Counted from the first letter of the stretch, positions 25,560-35,036 are shown. The stretch is DNA of 41,428 bases from Verrucomicrobiia bacterium (GCA_026414565.1 JAOAIT010000030.1:1-41428), one strand, 5' to 3'. The notes: a model not told the origin generated them from the sequence alone. Numbers and translations are program-made.

Positions 25560-27653
25560 TCATATTTTGAAGGTGATGACCACCTGCACGCCGCCTTCCT
25601 GACGATTAGAAATGTGGAGGTCAGCTCCGTGCATTTCAAGGATTTTCTTGGAAACAGCCAGTCCCAGGCCGGTGCCTTTGCCGGCGGGTTTGGTGGTGAA
25701 GAAGGGCTCGTAGAGGCGCGCCATCATTTCGGCGGGAATGCCGATGCCTGTATCCTCAATCAGCACCTCCACCACCTGGTTGCCGGGGTGAAAACGCTCG
25801 CCGCCGCGCACGCTCATGGCGGCGCCCTCCCGCGGGGCCAGGGTGCGGGCCCGCGTGGTGACGGTGAGCACGCCGCCTTCGGGCATGGCCTGCAGGGCGT
25901 TCATGAAGAGATTGACGAGCACCTGCTCGATTTTATTCCGGTCCATGGGCACCGGGGGGAGGTCGGGCGCCAGGCGCTTGACCACCTGCACCCCCACTTT
26001 GGAGAAATCGTGGCGCATCAAGGCCAGCGGCTGCTCGATGACGGTGTTGAGGTTTTCCGGTTTCACCCCGAGTTCCTGGGCCGCCGCGAAGTCCAGCAGG
26101 CTGCGGATGACGCCATCGGCCCGCGTCAGGGCCACGCGCATGTCCTCCAGCACCAATTTGACGTCCTCCAATTTGCCGGCCGGGGTGCCTTCCAGGTATT
26201 CGATGCCGGAGAGCAGGATGGCGAGGGGATTTTTGACTTCATGGGCCAGGCCGGCGGCCAGGCGGCCCACGGTTTCCATTTTCTCGGCGCGGATGAGCAG
26301 CATTTGCGCGGCCTTTAATTCTTCGTGGGACTTGTTGAGGTCCTGGAGCGCCCGCATCAACTGATCGCGGCTGGCGGAGAGCTCCAGGTTGGCCTGGCGC
26401 AGTTTTTCCTCGGCTTCCTTGCGCTCGGTGATGTCGGAAATCAGGCCGTCATAAGCCACCACCTCGCCCTGCTCATTTTTACGGGGCACCTGGGTGTTGC
26501 GGACCCAGCGCACAGAGCCATCGCGATGGATGATGCGATGCTCCAGAGGCTCCGTATGGCCGGCGCGGATTTGATCGAGCATTTTCACCACCTTTTCCCG
26601 GTCCTCGGGGTGGATCATCAGATACCAGAGATACGGCGCCTCGGCGTAGTCCTCCGGGGAGTAGCCGGTAACGGCCAGACAGCCCGGGCCGTGGCGGGTG
26701 GCGAAAGGTTTCCCATCGCGAAATTCCACGGTGTAGATGTAATCGGTGACACTGTTGAGCAGAGTGCGGTAACGTTCTTCGCTCTGGCGGAGGGCTTCCT
26801 CGGCCTCGCGGCTGGCGGTGATGTCCCAGAAAATGCCTTGAACACCGATGATTTTGCCCGAGGCATCGCGGATGGGCGTTTTGCACACGTGCACGTAAAT
26901 CTTGCGGCCGCCGGGGGGCTGGTTGATCTCCACGGTTTCAAAGGCCTCCCCCGTCTGGATGACGCGGCGGTCATCCTCCTGATATTTCGCCGCCAGCTCA
27001 GGCGGAAAAAAATCATAATCGGTGCGGCCAATCACCTCCTCGAGCGGGCGGCCGAGGAGTTGACAGAAGCGGTGGTTTGCAAATGAAAACCGCAAATCCA
27101 GCTCCTTGCGAAAGATGTTCTGGGGCAGGTTTTCGACCAGGCTATGGTAAAACGCCTCGGATTGACGCAGTTTTTCCTCGGCCCGTTTCTGCTCGGAATT
27201 GTCGCGGGCGATGATGGCGGCGCCGCGGACTGGCAGATGGGGGCGGGTGCGGATGGGGGAGAGGGTGAGGGCCACATGCAGGGGCGGACCCTCCTTGCGG
27301 GGCAGCTCGATTTCGTAGCGGCTGAGGTGTTCACCACGTTTCAGGCGTTCGAGAATGACGGCCGCTTCGCCGCGGCGGTTGGGGGGAAACAGCGATTGAA
27401 ACGGCTGTCCCAGTGCCTGCGCCGCGGTCAGTCCGAAAATGCGTTCGGCGGCTGGATTCCAACTGTTGATGGTGCCGTCCCGGCGCAGGCTGAAAATGGC
27501 ATCGTCGCTGTGCTGCACCACGATGGCTAGTTGGTGCCACAAGGCGTTGCCGGCTGGTCCAGTTTTGCGAGCGGAGGAGACGTCACGGCGCCGGCGGGTT
27601 TTGCCGGGCGGCGGCAACTTGGCAGGAGGGGACTTGGAACGGGAGGAGGCCAT
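25560..27653 (-). CDS. PAS-domain sensor histidine kinase
   Basis: 697 residues from ATG 27653. Three PAS domains with PAC ends (about 40-155, 165-280 and 295-410) are followed by a coiled coil. The HisKA motif is AAGLAHEVKNPLA (phospho-His H471). The ATPase domain carries the N box NLFMNALQAMPEGG and the G boxes DTGIGIP and GKGTGLGLAVS. No transmembrane helix is seen, so it is a cytoplasmic sensor, perhaps of redox or small ligands through PAS. The upstream extension before residue 1 is Pro/Arg-rich and unlike protein, so the later ATG is used. Its partner is the adjacent receiver protein. 170 bases separate it from the flippase gene. Confidence 0.9.
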   Translation of the reverse strand: MASSRSKSPPAKLPPPGKTRRRRDVSSARKTGPAGNALWHQLAIVVQHSDDAIFSLRRDGTINSWNPAAERIFGLTAAQALGQPFQSLFPPNRRGEAAVILERLKRGEHLSRYEIELPRKEGPPLHVALTLSPIRTRPHLPVRGAAIIARDNSEQKRAEEKLRQSEAFYHSLVENLPQNIFRKELDLRFSFANHRFCQLLGRPLEEVIGRTDYDFFPPELAAKYQEDDRRVIQTGEAFETVEINQPPGGRKIYVHVCKTPIRDASGKIIGVQGIFWDITASREAEEALRQSEERYRTLLNSVTDYIYTVEFRDGKPFATRHGPGCLAVTGYSPEDYAEAPYLWYLMIHPEDREKVVKMLDQIRAGHTEPLEHRIIHRDGSVRWVRNTQVPRKNEQGEVVAYDGLISDITERKEAEEKLRQANLELSASRDQLMRALQDLNKSHEELKAAQMLLIRAEKMETVGRLAAGLAHEVKNPLAILLSGIEYLEGTPAGKLEDVKLVLEDMRVALTRADGVIRSLLDFAAAQELGVKPENLNTVIEQPLALMRHDFSKVGVQVVKRLAPDLPPVPMDRNKIEQVLVNLFMNALQAMPEGGVLTVTTRARTLAPREGAAMSVRGGERFHPGNQVVEVLIEDTGIGIPAEMMARLYEPFFTTKPAGKGTGLGLAVSKKILEMHGADLHISNRQEGGVQVVITFKI

Positions 27654-27823
27654 AGGGGTGGAGCAGTCAGGCAGGGGGCGGCGGTGGGGGCCGCAGCCCG
27701 GGCCGGGCATTCGTCCGCGCTGGATGCATATCAGAGGGCACAACGCCTGGCGCGAAGCATAATGGATTGGCGCAGGGATGCAATCTTTGGCCCGCGCCAG
27801 GGGGTGGTGGGAATGGCGGCAGC

Positions 27824-29224
27824 CTAGTACTGGTCTCCGGAAATGGGGCCGGGGGCCAGATCAGCCGGGCTGGTGTCCTGGCCGCGAAAAGTGAACCAGG
27901 CGCAGATGCCCAGAAACAGAAGACTGAACCAGCCCAACCGCTGAATGACCCATTTGAAATGGTGGTAGGAGCCGTCCGCCACTGGGGCGGGGGCCCCGGT
28001 GGCCAGCATGGCGAAATAGGCGGTGATGAGCAGCAGCAGCCAGGGGACGACGCGGTACTTTTGGCGGGCCAGCAGGTTGTTGAGCAGCACATTGCCCAGG
28101 GCTAAGGGCAGCATGCACCAGACAAACCAGGGGATCAAGGTGGCCAGGACGTGGACGCTGGTGGCGCTGCCACGCAAAGCTTTGAGCATGCCGGCCGGCA
28201 GCCAGGCGGGATTAAATTCAGGGTGTGCCACCACATACGCCATGCCCCAGGCCAGCAGGGTGCAGGCGGTGGCTGCCAGCACCCCCAGCGCGGCCACGGA
28301 GGCCAGGGTCACGAGCATCACCTGGCTGCGCCGGCCCAGAGCCTGGCTGCGCACCACCTTGGGAAACATGACCACAGCCAGCGGGGCGGTGAACATGACC
28401 AGGCCGCGCCCGATGGTGCCGGCGGCATTGTAATTGCCGGTTTGGTCTTCCAGGTAAAAAGTGCGCACCAGCAACACATCCACACTGAACAAAAACTGAA
28501 AGGCCCCCAGCCCCAGGGTCAGCGGAATAACCACCCGCAGCCACGGCCCCCAGACAAAAGGCGCCCGGGCCTTGCCGGCCCAAACGTGGCGGGTGCGCCA
28601 TCCGGCCAGCACGACGGAAGCGGCAATGCCCAGCAGGGCGCCCAAGAGTGCCGCCGTGGCAGTGGGCGGCGGGCTGAGCCAGACGGCCAGAAACACCAGG
28701 GACAGGGCGGTCACCAGTCGGCCGGCGCCATTGGTGATGAGCGCCCAGCCGAGCCAGAAGAAGTCCTGGCGTCCCTGCAGCACCCCAAAGAGGACCGGCT
28801 GCCAGAGCAGGCACAGGGTGAAGAGCACCACAATCCATAATGCCAGGGGTTGATGAATGGCCCAGGTGCTTTGAATCCAGTCACGGAAAACAAACACTCC
28901 CCCCGCAAAGATCAGCCAGGCCACCAACGCCCAGCCCAGCACCGTGCGCACGGTGCCCGCCAGCCGCGCCTCGTCCTCGGGAGTGAGGGCGGCGGCGGTT
29001 TGGTGGGCGAAGGTGGTTTGCAGCCCCAGCGCCGGAATGGTCAGCACATTGAGCATGGCCAGCAGGGTGGTGAACAGGCCATATTCCCGGGGGCCAAGGA
29101 TGGGGTAGATGACGTGCACCGCAAACATGCAAACGCCGCCCAACAAAGTGGCACTGACCATCCAGCCGCTCTGCCGGAAGAAGTTGGCGCGCGATTCCTT
29201 GCCGGATGGCTGGGCGGTGCTCAT
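27824..29224 (-). CDS. Polysaccharide flippase (MATE/Wzx-like)
   Basis: 466 residues with about 12-14 hydrophobic helices throughout and the family start NFFRQSGWMVSATLLGGVCM. It resembles Wzx-type oligosaccharide flippases of the MOP superfamily, which move lipid-linked sugars across the inner membrane. Its ATG overlaps the stop of the M20 peptidase gene (29221-29224), so the two are translationally coupled. The presence of a GT4 and a methyltransferase downstream supports a surface-glycan role. A weak promoter-like pair (TTGCAT, 16 bases, TATGCT; 27783-27756 minus strand) in the gap after it could serve the kinase. Confidence 0.78.
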   Translation of the reverse strand: MSTAQPSGKESRANFFRQSGWMVSATLLGGVCMFAVHVIYPILGPREYGLFTTLLAMLNVLTIPALGLQTTFAHQTAAALTPEDEARLAGTVRTVLGWALVAWLIFAGGVFVFRDWIQSTWAIHQPLALWIVVLFTLCLLWQPVLFGVLQGRQDFFWLGWALITNGAGRLVTALSLVFLAVWLSPPPTATAALLGALLGIAASVVLAGWRTRHVWAGKARAPFVWGPWLRVVIPLTLGLGAFQFLFSVDVLLVRTFYLEDQTGNYNAAGTIGRGLVMFTAPLAVVMFPKVVRSQALGRRSQVMLVTLASVAALGVLAATACTLLAWGMAYVVAHPEFNPAWLPAGMLKALRGSATSVHVLATLIPWFVWCMLPLALGNVLLNNLLARQKYRVVPWLLLLITAYFAMLATGAPAPVADGSYHHFKWVIQRLGWFSLLFLGICAWFTFRGQDTSPADLAPGPISGDQY

Positions 29225-30363
29225 GGCGCCAGGGAGGAGAGAAAACGGCGCAAAACCGCCGTGGCCTGCCGGACCTGGGCCAGGCTCACGTATTCATCCA
29301 CCGTGTGCGCCTGCGCCACGTGGCCGGGGCCAAAGACGACAGCGGGAGTGCCGGCGGCGGCGAGGATGGCGGCATCGCAAAAGAAAGGCGCGCCCGTAGG
29401 CCGGGCACAGCGGGCGGCCTGCATCAACTGCCGGACGAGCGGCAGGGAGGCGGGCGTGCAGAGGGCGGGGCAGGGGACGGGCTTCAGGTTGGCCACCGTC
29501 ACTCCGCGCAGTCCCGCCCGGCGGAGCCACTCTTGCATTTCGCGGGCGGCAGTGGCGGCGGTTTCGCCGGGCAACAGGCGGCGGTCCAGTGTGAGGGTGC
29601 AGTGGTCAGGCACAATGTTGGGCTGGGTGCCGCCTTCAATGCGTCCTAGGCTCAGGGTGGGATGACCAAGCAAAGAATGGCAGCGCCGGCGCAGGCAGTT
29701 TTGGCCGGTGGTGCTGAGCACTTGTATGACCCGGCCCATGGCCTCCACCGCGTTGCGGCCCTTTTCGGGGGTGGAGCCGTGGGCGGCCCGGCCGCGGGTG
29801 GTGATTTGCAGCCAGGCGTTGCCCTTGTGGGCGGTGACCACCCGGCAGGCGGTCGGCTCGCCGATGATGGCCAGGTCGGCCCGGCGGCCGCTGGCGGCCG
29901 CGGCGCGTGAGCCGGCCTGATGGTATTCTTCATCCACCAGGGCCAGCAGAACCATCTCCACCCCGGCGGGACGCGGCCCATGGCGGGCGATGTCGAGCAG
30001 GGCGGCGAGCATGGCCGCCACCGAGCCTTTGGTATCGCAGGCCCCGCGGCCATACAACCGGCCGTTGCGCACCACTGGCCGCAGTTGCGCGGGGTCTGCC
30101 GGCGGGACGGTGTCCAAATGCGGGGCCAGCCAGACGCGCCGGCGCACGGGGCCGGAGGGGGCAAGGCGCAACCAGAGGTTGAAGCGTCCGGGGGCTGCCT
30201 CCTGTCTTTCCACCTCCAACCCCCCGGCGGCGGCCACGGCGGTCAGGAAATCCGCCACCTGGCGCTCGCCATCCGCCGGACTCCCTGGGGGGAGCAGCGA
30301 GGGATTCACGCTGGGAAGGGCCACCAGCTCGCGCAGCAGGAGGATGGGATCAGTGGGATTCAC
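29221..30363 (-). CDS. M20 family metallopeptidase (ArgE/DapE-like)
   Basis: 380 residues starting at GTG 30363. Metal-site motifs are APHLDTVP, GRGACDTKG, the DEE catalytic glutamate pair and IIGEPT, in the order seen in ArgE, DapE and acetylornithine deacetylases. A dimerisation domain is inserted between about 175 and 290. It hydrolyses an N-acyl or peptide amide bond using one or two zinc ions; the substrate is not clear. It begins 21 bases after pyrE and its stop overlaps the flippase start, so all three probably share a transcript. Confidence 0.85.
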   Translation of the reverse strand: MNPTDPILLLRELVALPSVNPSLLPPGSPADGERQVADFLTAVAAAGGLEVERQEAAPGRFNLWLRLAPSGPVRRRVWLAPHLDTVPPADPAQLRPVVRNGRLYGRGACDTKGSVAAMLAALLDIARHGPRPAGVEMVLLALVDEEYHQAGSRAAAASGRRADLAIIGEPTACRVVTAHKGNAWLQITTRGRAAHGSTPEKGRNAVEAMGRVIQVLSTTGQNCLRRRCHSLLGHPTLSLGRIEGGTQPNIVPDHCTLTLDRRLLPGETAATAAREMQEWLRRAGLRGVTVANLKPVPCPALCTPASLPLVRQLMQAARCARPTGAPFFCDAAILAAAGTPAVVFGPGHVAQAHTVDEYVSLAQVRQATAVLRRFLSSLAP

Positions 30364-30384
30364 GAAAAGCGGTAAGCGGCGCGG

Positions 30385-30951
30385 TTACTTGCTGCCGGGC
30401 TTCACTGGTGGGATGGCGGCCAGGTCGGGCGGCAATTGCTCCGGAGCAAACGTTTCCACGTGCATTTTGATCAGGCTGTGGAACGGCACCCCAAAATCCA
30501 CCGTGCCGTTGGAACGATCCACCAGCACCGCCACGGCCACCGGCACGCCGCCGTGCTGGCGGACGATGTCGAGGGTCTCCTGCACCCGCCCGCCCTTGGT
30601 GACCACGTCCTCCACCACCAGGAGGCGCTCGCCGGGGGAGATGGTGAAGCCGCGGCGCAGGACGAGTTTGCCTTCTTCCTTTTCGGCAAAAATGAAACGG
30701 CAGCGCAACTGGCGGGCAACCTCCTGGCCGATGACCAGCCCCCCCATCGCCGGGGCGATGACCGTGGCCGCGTTCAGGTGACGGACTTGGGCGGCCAACG
30801 CGGCGCCGAAGCGCTCCACGGTCGGCATGTATTGCAGGGCCAGCGCGCATTGGAAGTATTGGCGGCTGCGGAGGCCGCTGCGCAAAATGAAATGGCCTTC
30901 GAGCAGGGCGCCGGTCTCGCGAAAAATCTGTAAGGCTTCCGTTGCAGTCAT
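30385..30951 (-). CDS. pyrE: Orotate phosphoribosyltransferase
   Basis: Joins orotate and PRPP to give OMP in pyrimidine synthesis. 188 residues from ATG 30951. The PRPP-binding signature LLVVEDVVTKGG is intact, and GHFILRSGLRSRQYFQCA and APAMGGLVIGQEVA are typical of PyrE. The start is set by a promoter -10 ending 8 bases upstream; a longer in-frame ATG at 31011 lies upstream of that promoter. It heads the minus-strand run leading to the M20 peptidase and polysaccharide genes, an unusual place for a housekeeping pyrimidine gene. Confidence 0.93.
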   Translation of the reverse strand: MTATEALQIFRETGALLEGHFILRSGLRSRQYFQCALALQYMPTVERFGAALAAQVRHLNAATVIAPAMGGLVIGQEVARQLRCRFIFAEKEEGKLVLRRGFTISPGERLLVVEDVVTKGGRVQETLDIVRQHGGVPVAVAVLVDRSNGTVDFGVPFHSLIKMHVETFAPEQLPPDLAAIPPVKPGSK

Positions 30952-30959
30952 GGCGTGGC

Positions 30960-30988
30960 ATGGTAAGGGGGCCGGACGGCTTTGCCAA
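30960..30988 (-). promoter_or_regulatory. Promoter predicting a near-leaderless pyrE mRNA
   Basis: Minus strand TTGGCA (30988-30983), 17 bases, TACCAT (30965-30960), then 8 bases to the ATG at 30951. The predicted start is within two bases of the start codon. Confidence 0.5.
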
Positions 30989-31071
30989 GCAGACCTTTTT
31001 CCACCAGCCAAGCCTGCGCGCCGGCTGCGGCGGGGTCACCGGGTCCCTGCCCTGCGGAAATCTTTATTGGC

Positions 31072-31100
31072 CTGCCAATCTGCGTTTTTTGTGGTTTATT
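31072..31100 (+). promoter_or_regulatory. Candidate promoter of the GAF histidine kinase gene
   Basis: CTGCCA (31072-31077), 17 bases, TTTATT (31095-31100), then 7 bases to the GTG at 31108. Both hexamers match consensus at four of six positions. Confidence 0.33.
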
Positions 31101-31107
31101 GAAGTCC

Positions 31108-32859
31108 GTGAACGAGGCCTCGGATGAATGGCGACGGCGTTATGAGCGCCTGCAACGGTTGTATCAGGTCAGCCAGGTACTGCACTCCACCCTGGAGCCG
31201 CAGCGGGCCCTGGAGCTGATTGTGGAGCAGGCGGTGCAGCTTACCGGCGCCACCAGCGGCTCGCTGGTGTTGCTCAATCCCCACACCGGTTTTCTGGAGA
31301 TCGAGGCCGCCTGCGGCCTGCCGCCCGAAGCGCGCCGACTGAAGTTGCGCGCGGGCGAGGGGATCACGGGCTGGGTGGTGCGCACCGGCCAGCCGGCGCT
31401 GGTGGGTGATGTGCGCCAGGATCCCCGTTATGTGATGGCCCACCCGGCGGTGCGCTCTGAGCTGGCCGTGCCCCTGGCCATGGGCGAGGAGGTGCGCGGC
31501 CTGCTAAATGTGGATTCGGAAAAACTCCACGCCTTTACGTTGGAAGACCAGTCCCTGCTGGAGGAGCTTTCGGCCCATGCCGCCCAGGTGATCCGCCAGA
31601 CCTGGCAATACGAGCAATACCGCCTGAAGGCGCGCTTGTTTGAGAGCCTGGTGGCGGTGAGCCAGATCATCAACTCCACCGTGAATTTGGACGAGGCGCT
31701 GGCCGCGATCACCCAACAGGCCTGCCAGCTCATGCAGGCCCGGCTCAGCTCGCTGCTGTTGCTCGACGAGACGGGGCGCTGGCTGGATTTGCGCGCGGCG
31801 CACGGCGCCGGGCCGGACTACGTCAACAAGCCGCGGTTAAATGTGGAGGACAGCCTGGTGGGCTCGGTGGTGCGGCGGCGCAAGGTGTTGCAGGTGGAGA
31901 ACGTGCAAATCTCCCAGCGTTACCAGCATGTGGAGGTGGCCGCCCGCGAAGGGCTGGTCTCGCTCCTGAGCGCGCCGTTGATGTTTGGCCAGCGGTGCCT
32001 GGGGGTGCTGAATGTGTACACCAGCCGGCCGCACGTGTTTTCCAACGAGGAAATCCGCATCCTCACCGCCCTGGCCGGTTTGTCCGCCGTGGCCATCGAA
32101 AAGGCGCGGCTGTACGAGCGGGTGGTGGACCTGGAAGAGGCCCTGCGGCAGGCGGAAAAATTCAGTGCCCTGGGGTTACTGGCCGGCGAGGTGGCCCACG
32201 AAATCCGCAATCCGCTCACGGTGATCAAGATGTTGTTTCATTCGTTGAATCTGCGGTTTCCCCCGAAGGATCCGCGGGCCACGGACGTGCGGATCATCAC
32301 CGAAAAGATGGAGCAGTTGGATCGCACGGTGGAGCGGGTGTTGAGCTTTGCCCGGAGCGCCGAACCGCAATTTGGCCCGGTGTCGCTGGAGCAGGTGCTG
32401 GACGAGCTGGCGTTGCTGGTGCGGCACAAGCTGCGGCAGCAAAACATTGTCTGGCAACGCCAGCTTGAGCCTGGTCTGCCGCCCATCTGGGCCGATGCCA
32501 CGCAGTTGGGGCAGGCCCTGCTCAATCTCGTCCTCAACGCCGTGCAGGCCATGCCGCAGGGGGGTGAGCTGACCGTGGCGGCCCGCCGGCTGCCCCGGGA
32601 CACCGCGCGCCCGCCCACGCACGTGTGCCTCGAAGTGACGGATACCGGCGAGGGCATGAGCGCTGAGCAATGCCGGCGCGCTTTTACGCCCCTGTTGAGC
32701 ACCACCCGCGCCAAAGGCACCGGTCTGGGGCTGGTGTTGGTGGGACGCATTGTCGAAGCGCATCAGGGACGCATCCAGGTCACGTCGCGGCCGGGCAAGG
32801 GGACGCGCTTCCGGCTGACCCTGCCGGTGGCCCACGCGGGGCCGGGGGAAAAGGCTTGA
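31108..32859 (+). CDS. GAF-domain sensor histidine kinase
   Basis: 583 residues from GTG 31108. Two GAF domains (about 25-160 and 180-335) are linked by helices to HisKA with AGEVAHEIRNPL (phospho-His H364). The ATPase domain has LLNLVLNAVQAMPQGG, DTGEGM and GTGLGLVLVG. No membrane helix is seen, so it senses a cytoplasmic signal, perhaps a cyclic nucleotide or redox cue. No response regulator lies beside it, so it is an orphan kinase. An upstream in-frame ATG at 30982 would give a 42-residue extension of poor quality that overlaps the pyrE promoter region, and is rejected. Confidence 0.87.
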   Translation: MNEASDEWRRRYERLQRLYQVSQVLHSTLEPQRALELIVEQAVQLTGATSGSLVLLNPHTGFLEIEAACGLPPEARRLKLRAGEGITGWVVRTGQPALVGDVRQDPRYVMAHPAVRSELAVPLAMGEEVRGLLNVDSEKLHAFTLEDQSLLEELSAHAAQVIRQTWQYEQYRLKARLFESLVAVSQIINSTVNLDEALAAITQQACQLMQARLSSLLLLDETGRWLDLRAAHGAGPDYVNKPRLNVEDSLVGSVVRRRKVLQVENVQISQRYQHVEVAAREGLVSLLSAPLMFGQRCLGVLNVYTSRPHVFSNEEIRILTALAGLSAVAIEKARLYERVVDLEEALRQAEKFSALGLLAGEVAHEIRNPLTVIKMLFHSLNLRFPPKDPRATDVRIITEKMEQLDRTVERVLSFARSAEPQFGPVSLEQVLDELALLVRHKLRQQNIVWQRQLEPGLPPIWADATQLGQALLNLVLNAVQAMPQGGELTVAARRLPRDTARPPTHVCLEVTDTGEGMSAEQCRRAFTPLLSTTRAKGTGLGLVLVGRIVEAHQGRIQVTSRPGKGTRFRLTLPVAHAGPGEKA

Positions 32860-32864
32860 GTTTT

Positions 32865-32887
32865 CCGCCACCGCGCGCGGGTGGCGG
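32865..32887. repeat. Hairpin between convergent genes
   Basis: A perfect 8-bp inverted repeat, CCGCCACC (32865-32872) and GGTGGCGG (32880-32887), with a 7-base loop. It sits in the 57-base gap between the GAF kinase and the acyl-CoA synthetase. It has no T-tract on either downstream side, so a role in termination is only possible. Confidence 0.35.
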
Positions 32888-32916
32888 CCGGTTTCCTCTG
32901 CGAGGCGGGGCGCTTC

Positions 32917-34542
32917 TCAAGCCGTGGGGGCGGAGGGGGCGGCGCCTTCCTCGGCAGCACGCTGGCGCAGTTCCAGGCGGCGGATTTTGCCGCTGATGGT
33001 TTTGGGCAGCTCCGGCACAAACTCAATTTCGCGGGGATACTTGTAGGGAGCGGCGAGCTGGCGGCAGTGATGTTGAAGCTGGTGTTTCAATTCCTCGTTG
33101 GCGGAATAACCGCGGCGCAGGACGACGTAGGCTTTGACGATCTGCCCGCGGATGGCGTCCGGTTTGCCCACCACACCCGCCTCGAGCACGGCGGGATGCT
33201 CCAGCAGGGTGCTCTCCACTTCAAACGGGCCGATGCGGTAACCCGAGCTTTTGATGACATCATCCTTGCGGCCCAGAAAATAGTAATAACCCTCCTCGTC
33301 CCGCACCGCCTTGTCGCCGGTGAGGTACCAGTCCCCCTGAAACTGCCGGGCCGTTTCTTCGGGGTTGTTCCAGTACTCGACAAACAGACCCAGCGGGCGG
33401 CGGGGCTTGACGCGGATGGCAATTTCGCCCTCCTGATGCGGGCCGGCCAGCGGATGAAGGTGGTCATCCACCAGCGCCACTTCAAACCCCGGTGTCGGCA
33501 GGCCCATCGAGCCGGGCTTCACGGGGCGGCCGGAGCATCGGAGATTGGCAATCAAGGCCACAGTTTCTGTTTGTCCATAGCCTTCATAAAGCGTCAGCCC
33601 GGTGGCCTGACGCCAGAGATGGAGTACCTCCGGATTCAGCGGCTCGCCGGCCGTGACACAATGCCGCAAATGCGGAAAACGCCAGCGGCTTAAATCTTCG
33701 CGCACCAAGAGCCGCAGGGCGGTGGGTGGGGCGCACCAGGTGGTGACCGGATAACGCGCCAGCGTGTCGAGGATGGCATGTGGCTCAAAACGCCCGTGGA
33801 AATCATACACAAACAGGCTGGCCCCCTGATGCCAGGGCCCGTAAAAACTGGACCAGGCCGCCTTGGCCCAGCCCAGGTCCGAGAGATTCCAATGCAAATC
33901 GCCGGGCTGCAAATCCAGCCACAGCTCCCCGGTGACCTTGTGGGCCAGGCCGTAGGAGACCTGGTTGTGCAACACCATCTTGGGCTCGCCGGTGGTGGCG
34001 CTGGTGAAATACATGATGGCGGGCGAGGCCGCCGGGGTGGCGGGGGCGGTGAAATCCGGCCGGCCTTTTTGCACCCCTTCATCGAAGCCAATCCACCCGG
34101 CCGCCTCGCCGCCGCACAGCAGGCGCAGGCCGTCAAAGTGCGCGAACTTCTCCACCTGCGAGGGACAGGTGATGACGGCCCGGATTTGGGCCAGGGCCAC
34201 GCGGTAATCCACCTCCCGCGCAGTGAGCTGCAGGGTGGCGGGCACCGGCACTGCGCCCAGCCGCGTGAGGGCCAGCATGGCCAGCCACCATTGGGGCATG
34301 CGGGGCAGCATGAGCAGCACCCGGTCCCCCGGCGCGATGCCGCAGTGGGCCAGGAAATGGGCCGCCTGCCGGCTGAGGGTGGCCAGTTGGGCAAAAGTCA
34401 GGCGGGTTTCCTCGGAGGAGCCGGCTTGCACGTGCCAGAGGGCGAGGGCTTCGGGTTGCCGGCAGGCCCAGGCATCAAAAACATCCGTCGCAAAATTAAA
34501 ACAGGCGGGCAGTTTCTCCCCGCCCTCCGTAACGGCGCGCAT
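32917..34542 (-). CDS. Acyl-CoA synthetase (AMP-forming, medium-chain type)
   Basis: 541 residues from ATG 34542. Adenylate-forming motifs are present: [14 protein letters not shown] (P-loop), [17 protein letters not shown] and the C-terminal [16 protein letters not shown] with the catalytic Lys. The shape matches ACSM/medium-chain acyl-CoA or acetyl-CoA-like synthetases that activate a carboxylic acid to its CoA ester. The substrate is not known. An ATG at 34551 is equally possible; more distant in-frame starts add Arg/Pro-rich sequence unlike the family. Divergent from rpmE. Confidence 0.85.
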   Translation of the reverse strand: MRAVTEGGEKLPACFNFATDVFDAWACRQPEALALWHVQAGSSEETRLTFAQLATLSRQAAHFLAHCGIAPGDRVLLMLPRMPQWWLAMLALTRLGAVPVPATLQLTAREVDYRVALAQIRAVITCPSQVEKFAHFDGLRLLCGGEAAGWIGFDEGVQKGRPDFTAPATPAASPAIMYFTSATTGEPKMVLHNQVSYGLAHKVTGELWLDLQPGDLHWNLSDLGWAKAAWSSFYGPWHQGASLFVYDFHGRFEPHAILDTLARYPVTTWCAPPTALRLLVREDLSRWRFPHLRHCVTAGEPLNPEVLHLWRQATGLTLYEGYGQTETVALIANLRCSGRPVKPGSMGLPTPGFEVALVDDHLHPLAGPHQEGEIAIRVKPRRPLGLFVEYWNNPEETARQFQGDWYLTGDKAVRDEEGYYYFLGRKDDVIKSSGYRIGPFEVESTLLEHPAVLEAGVVGKPDAIRGQIVKAYVVLRRGYSANEELKHQLQHHCRQLAAPYKYPREIEFVPELPKTISGKIRRLELRQRAAEEGAAPSAPTA

Positions 34543-34674
34543 GCGCAGCATCCTGCGTTGCGGGAGTCTTTTTGTAAAGCCGGCAGGCATCTGCGCTGAA
34601 TTGGGGTGGGGGCGGCGGCGGTTGCCCGGCCGTCCGTTGCCAGCGGGGGGGTGGGATTTTCCCAAAAAAACCGC

Positions 34675-34702
34675 TTGTCAAAGGCGGGCTTCGTGGTATT
34701 TT
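34675..34702 (+). promoter_or_regulatory. Candidate promoter of rpmE
   Basis: TTGTCA (34675-34680), 16 bases, TATTTT (34697-34702). Transcription would start near 34709, 18 bases before the ATG at 34727. Confidence 0.5.
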
Positions 34703-34726
34703 TCGCGGCTCTATTGGATTTTGAAT

Positions 34727-34975
34727 ATGAAGTCGGAAATTCATCCGAAGTATGTGGATGCGGAAATCCGTTGCGCCTGCGGCAACGTGATTAAAACCCG
34801 CTCGACCAAGCCGACCATCATCATCGGCATCTGCAACAAGTGCCATCCGTTTTATACGGGCCAGCAGAAGTTTGTGGACACCGCGGGGCGTGTGGACAAG
34901 TTCCAGCAGCGTCTGGCCAAGACGCAGGCCGCGCAGGCCGCGGCCGCCGCCGCCAGCAAGAAGAAGCGGAAATAG
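34727..34975 (+). CDS. rpmE: 50S ribosomal protein L31
   Basis: 82 residues beginning [20 protein letters not shown]16, C18, C36 and C39 form the zinc site, so this is the C+ form of L31, which links the large subunit to the 30S head. The core ends near residue 64; an Ala-rich stretch and a KKKRK tail extend it by about 18 residues. Longer in-frame starts run through the divergent synthetase gene and are rejected. A strong hairpin with T-tract follows within 15 bases, and prfA starts 61 bases after the stop. Confidence 0.95.
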   Translation: MKSEIHPKYVDAEIRCACGNVIKTRSTKPTIIIGICNKCHPFYTGQQKFVDTAGRVDKFQQRLAKTQAAQAAAAAASKKKRK

Positions 34976-34989
34976 CTATTTCCCACCGG

Positions 34990-35029
34990 CGCGCCCGCAA
35001 GGCTCAACCCTTGCGGGCGTGGTGTTTTT
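34990..35029 (+). terminator. Rho-independent terminator or attenuator between rpmE and prfA
   Basis: A perfect 11-bp stem, CGCCCGCAAGG (34992-35002) and CCTTGCGGGCG (35009-35019), with a 6-base loop, is followed by GTTTTT ending at 35029. The prfA ATG is only 8 bases further on. It should end rpmE transcripts or limit read-through into prfA. Confidence 0.75.
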
Positions 35030-35036
35030 ACCGGCC

